Origin: Lentisphaeria bacterium
GTDB lineage: Bacteria; Verrucomicrobiota; Lentisphaeria; Victivallales; UBA1829
Direction: 5' to 3'
DNA: 43,317 nucleotides
Assembly (NCBI GenBank): GCA_017456805.1
Contig: JAFTIQ010000018.1
Coordinates: forward strand, 1 to 43,317
The notes beneath the pieces are model-generated. The model was not told the origin of the DNA and ran no database searches. It was given only the letters and a program-made list of their open reading frames with translations. The translations under genes were made by a program, and so were the position numbers. Positions 1 through 7,406 of the stretch are shown piece after piece. How positions within the stretch are numbered: position 1 is the first letter of the stretch; every line of letters begins with the position of its first letter.

Positions 1-108
1 GATTTCAAGCAAAAACTTGAAGAATACATTTGCTATTTCAACAATGAGAGAGTATCTTTAACATTAAAAGGAATGAGTCCGGTACAATACCGAACCCATT
101 CCACGTAA
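1..108 (+). CDS. IS3-family transposase (OrfB, integrase core), C-terminal fragment
   Basis: The frame is open from the first base and stops at TAA 106-108. The 35 visible residues include YFNNERVSLTLKGMSPVQYR, the typical C-terminal end of the DDE integrase (rve) domain of IS3-family OrfB proteins: a YxNxxR stretch followed by L-KGMSPVxYR. The catalytic DDE residues lie upstream of the window. The gene is cut only by the window edge and ends naturally before the terminal repeat. The protein would carry out cut-and-paste-type transposition of its element. Confidence 0.85.
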   Translation, partial: DFKQKLEEYICYFNNERVSLTLKGMSPVQYRTHST

Positions 109-140
109 TTTTAACCGTCCAAATTTTTGGGGTCACTTCA
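1..140 (+). mobile_element. Right end of an IS3-family insertion sequence
   Basis: The first 108 bases encode the C-terminus of an IS3-family transposase. A short tail follows that ends in GGGGTCACTTCA, with the CA terminal dinucleotide at 139-140. Read from the other strand the end is TGAAGTGACCCC, which fits the TG...CA termini of the IS3/IS150 group as I know them. The left end lies outside the window, so target duplications cannot be checked. The boundary at 140 is inferred from the terminal dinucleotide. Confidence 0.75.
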
Positions 141-2876
141 CAGGTCAATAACAGTCGCTTTCCGGGGAAGACGGATCGTATATTCTCCGGGTGCATAAGG
201 CGAAACCATCAGCATCCGTTCATTGGCGCGGACAAGTACCGTTCCTTCCACATACTGATGGACCTTTGACAATGTCAGCAGGTAGGGCCAATATTCCCAG
301 CGGCTCATGGGAACCCCAAGCACAACAGAAATGCTTCCATCAGGCAAGGTCTTCATGACGTTCGCCGCTTCTCCCCCATCTGCATACGTCGCAATGACTT
401 CCACATTTTTCTCAGTGGTATAGATCCACGGGTGGAAATTTGCTTTCCCGCTGGAACGTTCCAGATTTCCAAATGGATTTTTCACACACCAGAGTTTGGG
501 TTTCATAGAAACTTTGTAATTGATCCCGGTAAGCTCTGACATCGCTTTTTCTGAAAAACCATCTGGTGAAGCATAACCCGCAGCATAGTTCCAGATCACT
601 GTATTGCCCGGTTTGCGGACTCTGGCATGGATCTGTTTCTTCACTTCCTCCGTAACCGTAAACAGGTTCAGGAATACCGTCACCTTGTAATTTTTATCCT
701 GAGCAAGATAGTCTTTCAAGGTCATGAGTTTATATGGGATTCCGGAGAAATCCATTGCTTCCAGAGTTCCGGAAATCAATGCCCGGTGCGGTGCGGAATT
801 CATGCCGTAAATCGGATATCCCTGATAAATCTTTGAAGCAGGATCCCAAACTGCGATCACTTCTTCCGTTTCTGCCGCCTGCTTTTCCTTGAACAGACGG
901 TTCCAGAGTTTGATACCGTCTTCGATGGTTTCATAAACTTCCGGACAGTTGAATCTGTCATGATAAAGATAATTGTGGGGATTGAAGTGAGCTGTTCCGC
1001 CCTGCATGAGAGCGTTGCACATCACCTTCCGGATCCCGCTGCGGGTCTCTGCAGGAGTCTTGAACGCCCAACCCATTTCCACGGTCCCTTCCTGAACTCC
1101 CACATGAGTCCGGAGGTCCGCTTCGATGGAGGTCAATTTCCCCGCACGGTGGAAACTGTGGTGAATATTCCGGTGCATCCCGCTCCGTTTGAAATAATCC
1201 AGACTTGTACAGTACATGATGTCAAGAGCAGGATCATTCAGAATTTTCTCAAAGTGAGCCGTCAAGCCGACAGATGCGTAGGGCAGGAGAAAATCTCCGA
1301 AGAAGATCGCGGAAAGGCGTCCCGGGAAAACTTCTTTGACCGTTCTGCAGTAATTCAGCTGGAACTCCGCAAACACTTCATGGTAGCAATGATAATAATC
1401 CATCAGTTTCCGTTCTGCCTTCACATCATGCAGAAACGCTTTGGTGGGACCAAACCGTTCCGCCATATTCGGAACTGCCGCTGTTTCAAACGTGACACCG
1501 GGTTCGTTCCATGCTTTCCGCAGGGCTTCCACTGTTTTATATTTGTTTTTCAGATACTTCCGGAAGGCTTCTGTCATCCGTTTCCCAGTATCGGGCATCC
1601 CGGTATGACAGGCAAAGGGCATTCCGTCAGCGGAAGGACCGTAAGAGAACATGACCCCGATCACCCGTTTGCCCCAAGGCTTGCTGTTTGCAAACGCTGC
1701 CAGATCTCTCAATTCATCGGTCAGAACCTTCTGGAACTTGGGAGATGCAAAGGAGGGAACTTTCGGATTTCCCCAGTAGAGGTCATAGATCGGACCGCCG
1801 TTGGGATTGGCAAAACCAACCAGTTCATCGGGATTGGCATCGATCCAGCGGGTATCCACATCATAAAACGGTGCAAGAATGAATTTTGCATCCGGACAAA
1901 GTGCCAGAATACGGCGGGCGCGTCTGTCAACTTCTGAATAATCCAGCCGTCCGGTTCCATCATGCAAGCGCAAACAGCCGTGAGTATACCCCAAATTGAA
2001 AATACGAACCCCCGCCCGGTACATTTTCAGCACACAATCGTCATCCTCATCAATGGGGCCCGTGCTGTTGGTAAAAATCGAATGTTTCAGAATAAAAGGC
2101 GGAATAACTTTTCCATTGACTTCGATTCCGGGGGTGATCCCGTTATAAACGATCCGCGCTTTGCTGGCAGGTTCATTTTCCAATCCGGCTGGAAGTTTGG
2201 AGCCTTCCTCCATGATCTTCAAATAATTTTTATATTCTGCATCCGAACAATAGATTCGGGGAATATCTCCATAACGGAACAATCTGGTAAAACGGACTCC
2301 GCCCCGGACGATTGCGTGTTTCCATTTGGAATCATCGAATCCGGGCATGTTCCAATCCTTTTCTTTGAAAGGAGTTGCAACAAATTCTTCATCCGTTCCG
2401 AGACGGATCACTTTGCCGGATTTCAAAACAATATCTCCGCCGCAAATCAAACCGTATGTGGTGGATGCCGGATATTTTTTGACGTATACCGCAATCACAT
2501 TTTCCCCTTTTTTCAGCGCGGGGAGCAAATCCAGAGACGCCCCCCTGACATGTCCGCGGAAACGGGGCTGCCGTGTATCAGCTCCCCGGGAAATCTCTTT
2601 TCCGTTCACATAAAAATTTCCAATGCTGGCAGGTTCAAATGTCGCATAGGCAATCGCCTTCACGGGTTCTTCCGGCAAATTCAGTTTCAACCGGAAATAA
2701 CACTCCTGCGTTGCATTTTTATCGCTGGAATGCCAGATCCAGTTGGCTTTGGAAAGCCGTTCCGTGGGGAACAACCGGGTTCCCGGAAGCATCTCCTGAC
2801 TCCATTTTGTTTTGCCTTCACTGTTCGCACAAAACAATAAGAGCCCCGACAGCATAGCTGTAATAATCTGTTTCAT
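138..2876 (-). CDS. Secreted GH42-like (beta-galactosidase-like) protein, 3' end probably truncated by IS
   Basis: A 912-residue protein with a signal peptide (about residues 1-20). An N-terminal jelly-roll module (about 45-200) resembles the sugar-binding domains of GH2/GH78 enzymes. A TIM-barrel region (about 260-660) resembles GH42: it has the F-x-KYL-x-x-KY-x-x-x-x-x-LRKAWN stretch (439-457) and SIEADLRTH (583-591), where E585 fits the nucleophile position. The Asn-Glu acid/base expected after strand 4 is not visible; that region reads FSYGPSADG (410-418). The start is supported by AAGGA upstream. The gene is the last of fucosidase > pseudopilin > this gene, 30 bp after the pseudopilin. 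The TGA stop (138-140) is formed by the last three bases of the IS element, so the natural C-terminus is probably missing. Family assignment is by resemblance; activity is uncertain. Confidence 0.65.
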   Translation of the reverse strand: MKQIITAMLSGLLLFCANSEGKTKWSQEMLPGTRLFPTERLSKANWIWHSSDKNATQECYFRLKLNLPEEPVKAIAYATFEPASIGNFYVNGKEISRGADTRQPRFRGHVRGASLDLLPALKKGENVIAVYVKKYPASTTYGLICGGDIVLKSGKVIRLGTDEEFVATPFKEKDWNMPGFDDSKWKHAIVRGGVRFTRLFRYGDIPRIYCSDAEYKNYLKIMEEGSKLPAGLENEPASKARIVYNGITPGIEVNGKVIPPFILKHSIFTNSTGPIDEDDDCVLKMYRAGVRIFNLGYTHGCLRLHDGTGRLDYSEVDRRARRILALCPDAKFILAPFYDVDTRWIDANPDELVGFANPNGGPIYDLYWGNPKVPSFASPKFQKVLTDELRDLAAFANSKPWGKRVIGVMFSYGPSADGMPFACHTGMPDTGKRMTEAFRKYLKNKYKTVEALRKAWNEPGVTFETAAVPNMAERFGPTKAFLHDVKAERKLMDYYHCYHEVFAEFQLNYCRTVKEVFPGRLSAIFFGDFLLPYASVGLTAHFEKILNDPALDIMYCTSLDYFKRSGMHRNIHHSFHRAGKLTSIEADLRTHVGVQEGTVEMGWAFKTPAETRSGIRKVMCNALMQGGTAHFNPHNYLYHDRFNCPEVYETIEDGIKLWNRLFKEKQAAETEEVIAVWDPASKIYQGYPIYGMNSAPHRALISGTLEAMDFSGIPYKLMTLKDYLAQDKNYKVTVFLNLFTVTEEVKKQIHARVRKPGNTVIWNYAAGYASPDGFSEKAMSELTGINYKVSMKPKLWCVKNPFGNLERSSGKANFHPWIYTTEKNVEVIATYADGGEAANVMKTLPDGSISVVLGVPMSRWEYWPYLLTLSKVHQYVEGTVLVRANERMLMVSPYAPGEYTIRLPRKATVIDL

Positions 2877-2906
2877 ATAAAAATCCTTGTGTTTCGTGTT
2901 CTGAAA

Positions 2907-3674
2907 TTAAAGACCGGCTTTGCACGGGAATCCTTTTCGCATCACTTCCCGATGGAAAATGCCGTTGATTCGCCAGGAATCTTTTCTTACTGTCGCTGCA
3001 TGTCCATCAAAATATCCCTGATTGATAGATCCGCCAAAATATTCCCAGGTTGTCGAGTTGAGTGCCCCGCGGGCACCGCCGTTGTGCCGTGATGCAATAC
3101 CAAATCCGGTCACGCTGGAACCGACACCAAGCATTAACCCGGAATCATAATTTGCATTATCCAGAACAACCAACGTTTCAGAGGCGGATTTCACTGCTGA
3201 AACTTTGTAATTCCAACCATACGAACATTCAAAAGATGTACCGCATAACAAAGCATTGAGGGCATAGTGACCGTAGGTAAATTTTTTCTGACTGCTGGGA
3301 CCGATGGGAGTTTGTTCCGTCGGACAGGTAAAGACTTTGAAATCCGTTCCGGATGAGCCGATCAATCCGCCGAGTGCACTGCTGCTTCCTGCGGGGATCC
3401 CGGCAATCTCTTTTCCAACAACTGTTGACCAGGGATTATCATAAGAACTGCCGGTTTTCGTGGCAAATGCTGATAAAAGCCACCCGTCATTGTTTTCGGA
3501 ATAATTCAAATAAGCCGGAAGGATCTGTTTGATATTGGAAAGACAGGAAGCCGTACGTCCTCTTTCACGGGCATTATTCAATGCCGGCAACAGCATTCCA
3601 GCGAGAATCGCGATAATTGCAATCACAACCAACAGCTCGATCAACGTGAAATTACTTTTTTTTGTTTTTTTCAT
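2907..3674 (-). CDS. Type II secretion pseudopilin-like protein (prepilin N-methylation motif)
   Basis: A 255-residue protein. A basic leader (8 residues) precedes [18 protein letters not shown], the N-terminal hydrophobic helix of type IV prepilins and pseudopilins, with Glu at +5. The residue before Phe is Asn rather than the canonical Gly. The globular part has paired cysteines and a C-terminal RHNGG...YFDGH segment that matches the H-X9-DG processing-associated motif but with a 25-residue spacer between His and DG. RBS AAAGGA lies 7 bp before ATG. The gene sits between the fucosidase (25 bp upstream) and the GH42-like gene (30 bp downstream), probably in one operon. The family is clear. 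Its role (secretion pseudopilus, surface fibre, or binding of polysaccharide at the envelope) is not known. Confidence 0.85.
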   Translation of the reverse strand: MKKTKKSNFTLIELLVVIAIIAILAGMLLPALNNARERGRTASCLSNIKQILPAYLNYSENNDGWLLSAFATKTGSSYDNPWSTVVGKEIAGIPAGSSSALGGLIGSSGTDFKVFTCPTEQTPIGPSSQKKFTYGHYALNALLCGTSFECSYGWNYKVSAVKSASETLVVLDNANYDSGLMLGVGSSVTGFGIASRHNGGARGALNSTTWEYFGGSINQGYFDGHAATVRKDSWRINGIFHREVMRKGFPCKAGL

Positions 3675-3699
3675 GGTGAATCCTTTCTATTTTGGTGTT

Positions 3700-4917
3700 T
3701 TATTTCAAGAACAATTCTATTACAGGTACAAGACAATTTTCGGGTTTTTCGATAGGAAGCGCCAAACGCAGCGCACCCTTGGGCGGATGGGCAGGTCCAT
3801 TTACATTTCCATACAGATTTTCCTTATAACCGATCTCTCCGCCATCGGAAAGCAGCTGAGCATATTCCACTTTTCCTGCAAGCCCTGCAAGATCAATTCT
3901 CCGGTCGGGCCATGTGAAAAAGTGGAGATACAGTTTCTTTTCTTCTGCGTTCCAGGTATAACGGCAGCCTTCCGGCTCAGGAAACTCCGCAGGAGCTCCT
4001 GAACAACCGTAAATCGAACGTCCGTTCCACTTCATCCAATTGCCGATCTCCGATAAAATCTGCTTTGTACGGTCATCAAAACAGCCCCGGGAAGTCGGCG
4101 CCATATTCAGAAGCATATTCCCGCCCCGGGAAACATGACGGATCAGCATTTCGATCAATTCCTGCGGTGTCTTCCATTTCTTGTCACGGATATATCCCCA
4201 TTCTCCGTGGATCACCTGACACCCCTCCCAGCGGAGCGGATTCCCCTGTTCATCAAACAATCCCTGCTGCGGAATCGTCTGCTCAGGAGTCATAAAATCA
4301 TCAAATCCGGGCAATCTGCCCACAAGGATCTCCGGCTGAAGCTCGTGGATCATCTCATTCAGACGGGGAATATCCCAGATATGATCCGTATCAGGATAGG
4401 ATCCGTCAAACCAGAGAACATCGATCTTTCCGTAATTGGTCAGCAGCTCCCGGACCTGGTTGTGGAGATATTCTGTATAAACCTGTGTATCACATTCGTA
4501 AGGGACATCCCGCAGCGGATGCCGTTTGTCATGAGGATAATTCGGGTGATGCCAGTCAGGAAGAGAGTAGTAGATCCCGACTTTCAGCCCTTCCTTGCGG
4601 AATGCCTGAATGATCTCTCCCAGCAAATCTTTTTTCTGATACTTGTAATCGGTAAAACGGCTGTTGAACATGCAGTAGCCTTCATGATGCTTTGCTGTAA
4701 AAACAAAATATTTCATTCCGGCATTTTTCGCTGCCTTCGCCCATTCTTCCGGTTCAAACAAATCCGGATTGAAATGCTTCACATAGCGTTCCCATTCTTC
4801 ATTGGTTGCCCGCTCAAAATTCTTTTGCCAGCAATGAGTTACACCCATTGAATATAATCCCCAGTGAATAAACATTCCAAACCGGAACTGATCAAACCAT
4901 TCATATTTATTCAGCAT
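3700..4917 (-). CDS. Alpha-L-fucosidase, GH29
   Basis: A 405-residue GH29 enzyme that hydrolyses alpha-L-fucosides. The start at 4917 is chosen because AAAGGAG lies 7-8 bp upstream and the protein then begins MLNKYEWFDQFRFGMFIHWG, the usual beginning of the GH29 barrel; a longer in-frame form from 4974 would add 19 residues overlapping the promoter. Barrel landmarks: FTAKHHEGYCMF (73-84, with the substrate-binding His pair) and VLWFDGSYP (167-175), in which D171 is the expected nucleophile. No signal peptide is visible, so it probably acts in the cytoplasm. It is first in a minus-strand operon with a pseudopilin and a GH42-like protein, and is divergent from an AraC regulator that probably controls it. 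Fucose-bearing glycans such as host mucin are the likely substrate (inference). Confidence 0.92.
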   Translation of the reverse strand: MLNKYEWFDQFRFGMFIHWGLYSMGVTHCWQKNFERATNEEWERYVKHFNPDLFEPEEWAKAAKNAGMKYFVFTAKHHEGYCMFNSRFTDYKYQKKDLLGEIIQAFRKEGLKVGIYYSLPDWHHPNYPHDKRHPLRDVPYECDTQVYTEYLHNQVRELLTNYGKIDVLWFDGSYPDTDHIWDIPRLNEMIHELQPEILVGRLPGFDDFMTPEQTIPQQGLFDEQGNPLRWEGCQVIHGEWGYIRDKKWKTPQELIEMLIRHVSRGGNMLLNMAPTSRGCFDDRTKQILSEIGNWMKWNGRSIYGCSGAPAEFPEPEGCRYTWNAEEKKLYLHFFTWPDRRIDLAGLAGKVEYAQLLSDGGEIGYKENLYGNVNGPAHPPKGALRLALPIEKPENCLVPVIELFLK

Positions 4918-4939
4918 AATGTTCTCCTTTGCTATGAAT

Positions 4940-4968
4940 ATTTTACACCGGAAACCCCTCTTTGTAAA
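4940..4968 (-). promoter_or_regulatory. Putative promoter of the fucosidase operon
   Basis: On the minus strand TTTACA (4963-4968) and TAAAAT (4940-4945) are separated by 17 bp, a good sigma-70-type arrangement, about 23 bp upstream of the start codon. The 154-bp divergent region (4918-5071) is very AT-rich and would also hold AraC-type binding sites, which I cannot define by eye. Confidence 0.5.
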
Positions 4969-5071
4969 TAGCAAAATATTATCAAATATAATAGAATATT
5001 TTCAATGTTGCTTGATTTTATAATACAGGGGTGATATCTTATTGCAAAATAACAAAGAAGGATTGATTTTT

Positions 5072-5938
5072 ATGAATGAACGCTACATGTCGAACCAACG
5101 CAGCTTTCAGATGAATTCTCTGATGCTGAAAGTCAATCGCATTGTTCAGGAACCCATTGCCATGCACCAGCAGGAATTCGCGGAAGTCGTATTCGTTTTG
5201 AACGGCTCTGCCGAATATGGCACAGGCCCCAGGATCCGGGAAACGATTACGAAAGGGGACATCCTGATCGTTCCCCAGCATGGAAAACATGCTTATTACT
5301 CCGTGGATCAGCTGGAAATTTTCTATATTCTGTTCGTCCCCGAAAATCTTCCCCTGCCGCTGCTGAACCTTTATGCTCTTCAGGAATACAGAGAACTTTT
5401 CGGCAGAAAAGCAGAATATTATCTCTCTGTCCGGAAAGATTATCCGAAACTCATTCCTCCGGAAGAAGAGTTTCTGGACCTCATCCGTCATCTGAACAAA
5501 ATCCAGGAAATCCAAACCCATAACCGGATCGGATGCGATTGCGAAAAGCTGGGACTCTTCATGTACATTATCGGCAGATTGTGCGATATGTGGCAGAAGA
5601 ACATGAATCCGGAAAACAAGCCGGCAATGCTTGATATGAACAAGATCAGTGCTTATCTTGCGGAAAATTGCAATCAGAATATCCTGCTTTCGGATCTCGC
5701 AGAAATGTGTTCCATGTCCATCAGCACAATGCTCCGGCATTTTCATAAAGCCTTCGGGACGACTCCCATTGATTATTTGAAGAAGATCCGGCTGGACCGT
5801 GCCACAGCTTTACTTATGAGTACGGATCTGCGGGTCAGTGAGATCGCAGACCAATGCGGTTTTTCCTCCAGCTCCTACTTCATTTCCGTCTTCCGCAAGA
5901 AATTCGGAAAAACGCCCGAAGAGTTTCGAAAATCATAA
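5072..5938 (+). CDS. AraC-family transcriptional regulator (cupin plus HTH_18)
   Basis: A 288-residue protein. The N-terminal half is an AraC-type cupin sensor (YGTGPRIRETITKGDILIVPQ, about 50-70). The C-terminal ~100 residues hold the two helix-turn-helix units typical of AraC (NILLSDLAEMCSMSISTMLRHFHKAFGT and a second unit with VSEIADQCGFSSSSYFISVF), followed by FRKKFGKTPEEFR, the conserved family end. ATG at 5072 is preferred over an upstream TTG at 5042 because GAAGGA precedes it at normal spacing. It is divergent from the GH29 fucosidase operon, so it is most simply read as a sugar-responsive activator of that operon. The effector is unknown. Confidence 0.9.
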   Translation: MNERYMSNQRSFQMNSLMLKVNRIVQEPIAMHQQEFAEVVFVLNGSAEYGTGPRIRETITKGDILIVPQHGKHAYYSVDQLEIFYILFVPENLPLPLLNLYALQEYRELFGRKAEYYLSVRKDYPKLIPPEEEFLDLIRHLNKIQEIQTHNRIGCDCEKLGLFMYIIGRLCDMWQKNMNPENKPAMLDMNKISAYLAENCNQNILLSDLAEMCSMSISTMLRHFHKAFGTTPIDYLKKIRLDRATALLMSTDLRVSEIADQCGFSSSSYFISVFRKKFGKTPEEFRKS

Positions 5939-5965
5939 GGGATTGGAATTTTTCCGGAAATCAGC

Positions 5966-5994
5966 TTGAATATTCTCTCAAGGTGCTGTATATT
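5966..5994 (+). promoter_or_regulatory. Putative promoter of the FKBP gene
   Basis: TTGAAT (5966-5971) and TATATT (5989-5994) are separated by exactly 17 bp, about 40 bp before the FKBP start codon. This suggests the FKBP gene is transcribed independently of the AraC gene. Confidence 0.5.
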
Positions 5995-6033
5995 CCAACA
6001 CAATTTCAACCATTTACAAAACAGGAAAAAATT

Positions 6034-6663
6034 ATGGCAATCGAACTCAAAACAAAAGTCGAAAAAACAAGTTATGCTCTGGGTATGGATATCGGATCCT
6101 CTTTCCGCAATCTTCCCGTGGAAATCAATGCAGAAGCAGCTGTGGCCGGTCTTATGGACATCTTCAACGGCGAAAAACCCCAGCTCTCCCAGCAGGACTT
6201 CATGGAAGTCATGAAAGAATTCCAGAAGGAAATGCGCGCAGCCGCTGAAAAGGCTCAGCAGAAAATCTCTGATGACAACAAAAAACAGGAAGTGGAATTC
6301 ATGACCGTCAACCGCAAAAACGAAGGCGTCAAAGAAACCGCTTCCGGTTTGCAGTACAAAGTCCTCACCGAAGGAAAAGGCGAAAAGCCCTCCAAGACAA
6401 GCGTTGTCAAGGTCCACTACACAGGAACCCTTCCCGATGGAACCATCTTCGACAGTTCCGAACAGCGCGGCGAACCCGCAACCTTCCCCCTGAATCAGGT
6501 CATTGCCGGATGGACGGAAGCCCTTCAGCTCATGTCCGTCGGAAGCCGTTACATCCTCTACGTCCCCTCTGCACTGGCTTACGGTCCCAGAGGCGCAGGC
6601 GAAATGATCGGTCCCGACCAGATGCTCATCTTCGAAGTCGAGCTGCTTGATATCGTCAAGTAA
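6034..6663 (+). CDS. FKBP-type peptidyl-prolyl cis-trans isomerase
   Basis: A 209-residue protein. An N-terminal helical FKBP_N dimerisation region (about 1-95, beginning KTSYALGMDIGSSF as in FklB/Mip-type proteins) is followed by an FKBP catalytic domain (about 105-208) with VKVHYTGTLPDGTIFDSS, VIAGWTEAL, YGPRGAGEMIGPDQMLIFEVELL. It accelerates prolyl isomerisation during folding. There is no signal peptide, so unlike Mip it is probably cytoplasmic. ATG 6034 is chosen because the homologous N-terminus starts there and AGGA precedes it; an upstream in-frame extension would lie in the AraC gene. Its stop overlaps the start of the next gene by one base (TAATG), implying translational coupling. 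Confidence 0.92.
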   Translation: MAIELKTKVEKTSYALGMDIGSSFRNLPVEINAEAAVAGLMDIFNGEKPQLSQQDFMEVMKEFQKEMRAAAEKAQQKISDDNKKQEVEFMTVNRKNEGVKETASGLQYKVLTEGKGEKPSKTSVVKVHYTGTLPDGTIFDSSEQRGEPATFPLNQVIAGWTEALQLMSVGSRYILYVPSALAYGPRGAGEMIGPDQMLIFEVELLDIVK

Positions 6664-7406
6664 TGCGGCTGCTGATCTACAATATCGCGTACGGAACAGG
6701 CGCTGCCGGGGGACTGAGAGGCATTCTTTCTGCCCATCGTTATCTCAGGACCCCCGAAAGCATTATCAGTTCCATTGCAGGATTCATCAATCAGAGCAAT
6801 GCAGATATTGCAGGTCTTGTAGAAATCGATACCGGCTCGTTCCGCACTGGCTATCTGGATCAGACAGGGCTCATTGCGGAACAGCTTGAGGGATATTCCA
6901 GCTGCGCCGTAAAGTATGGTCTCAGCTCCATCGGACGGAAAATCCCCATTCTCAGAAAACAGGCAAACGCCTTCTTTTCCAAACGGAAACCGGATCAGAT
7001 CCGGAACTATTATATGCCCTTCGGATTCAAACGGCTGATCCTGGAAATCCAGGTGGCTGGGATCCGGTTCTTTCTGCTTCATCTTGCTCTCAACAGAGAA
7101 ACCCGGAAACAGCAGCTGGAGTATATCAAAAAACTGGTCTCCATCAATCCGGGTCCCATGATCATCGCAGGAGATTTCAACACCTTTTCCGGTGATCTGG
7201 AACTCGATACCTTTGTCCGGGATCTTGATCTTTTCGATCCCAATGAAGAAGGAACTCCGACGTTTCCCTCTCAGGCGCCGAAGAAAAAACTGGATTTTAT
7301 TCTTTGTTCCCGTTCTGTGAAGGTGCAGGCGTTTCAGGTGCCGCAGATCCGGTTTTCGGACCATCTACCGCTGCTGCTGGATTTTGAACCTCCGGTGCCT
7401 CTCTGA
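6663..7406 (+). CDS. Endonuclease/exonuclease/phosphatase (EEP) family hydrolase
   Basis: A 247-residue member of the Mg-dependent EEP superfamily (DNase I/AP endonuclease/sphingomyelinase fold). Landmarks: LLIYNIAYG at the start (metal-site Asn), GLVEID (metal-binding E54), LLHLAL (H140), IIAGDFN (D171, N173) and the C-terminal FSDHLPLLLDF with D233-H234. All catalytic positions are therefore present. There is no signal peptide. The start codon overlaps the FKBP stop by one base. The last 110 bp overlap the 3' end of the convergent TPR lipoprotein gene; the SDH motif lies inside that overlap, so this C-terminus is real. The substrate cannot be told from sequence. Confidence 0.88.
   Translation: MRLLIYNIAYGTGAAGGLRGILSAHRYLRTPESIISSIAGFINQSNADIAGLVEIDTGSFRTGYLDQTGLIAEQLEGYSSCAVKYGLSSIGRKIPILRKQANAFFSKRKPDQIRNYYMPFGFKRLILEIQVAGIRFFLLHLALNRETRKQQLEYIKKLVSINPGPMIIAGDFNTFSGDLELDTFVRDLDLFDPNEEGTPTFPSQAPKKKLDFILCSRSVKVQAFQVPQIRFSDHLPLLLDFEPPVPL

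Noticed and set aside
960..1937. 325-codon plus-strand frame inside the GH42-like gene
   Set aside because: No RBS, no family, mirror of a real gene.
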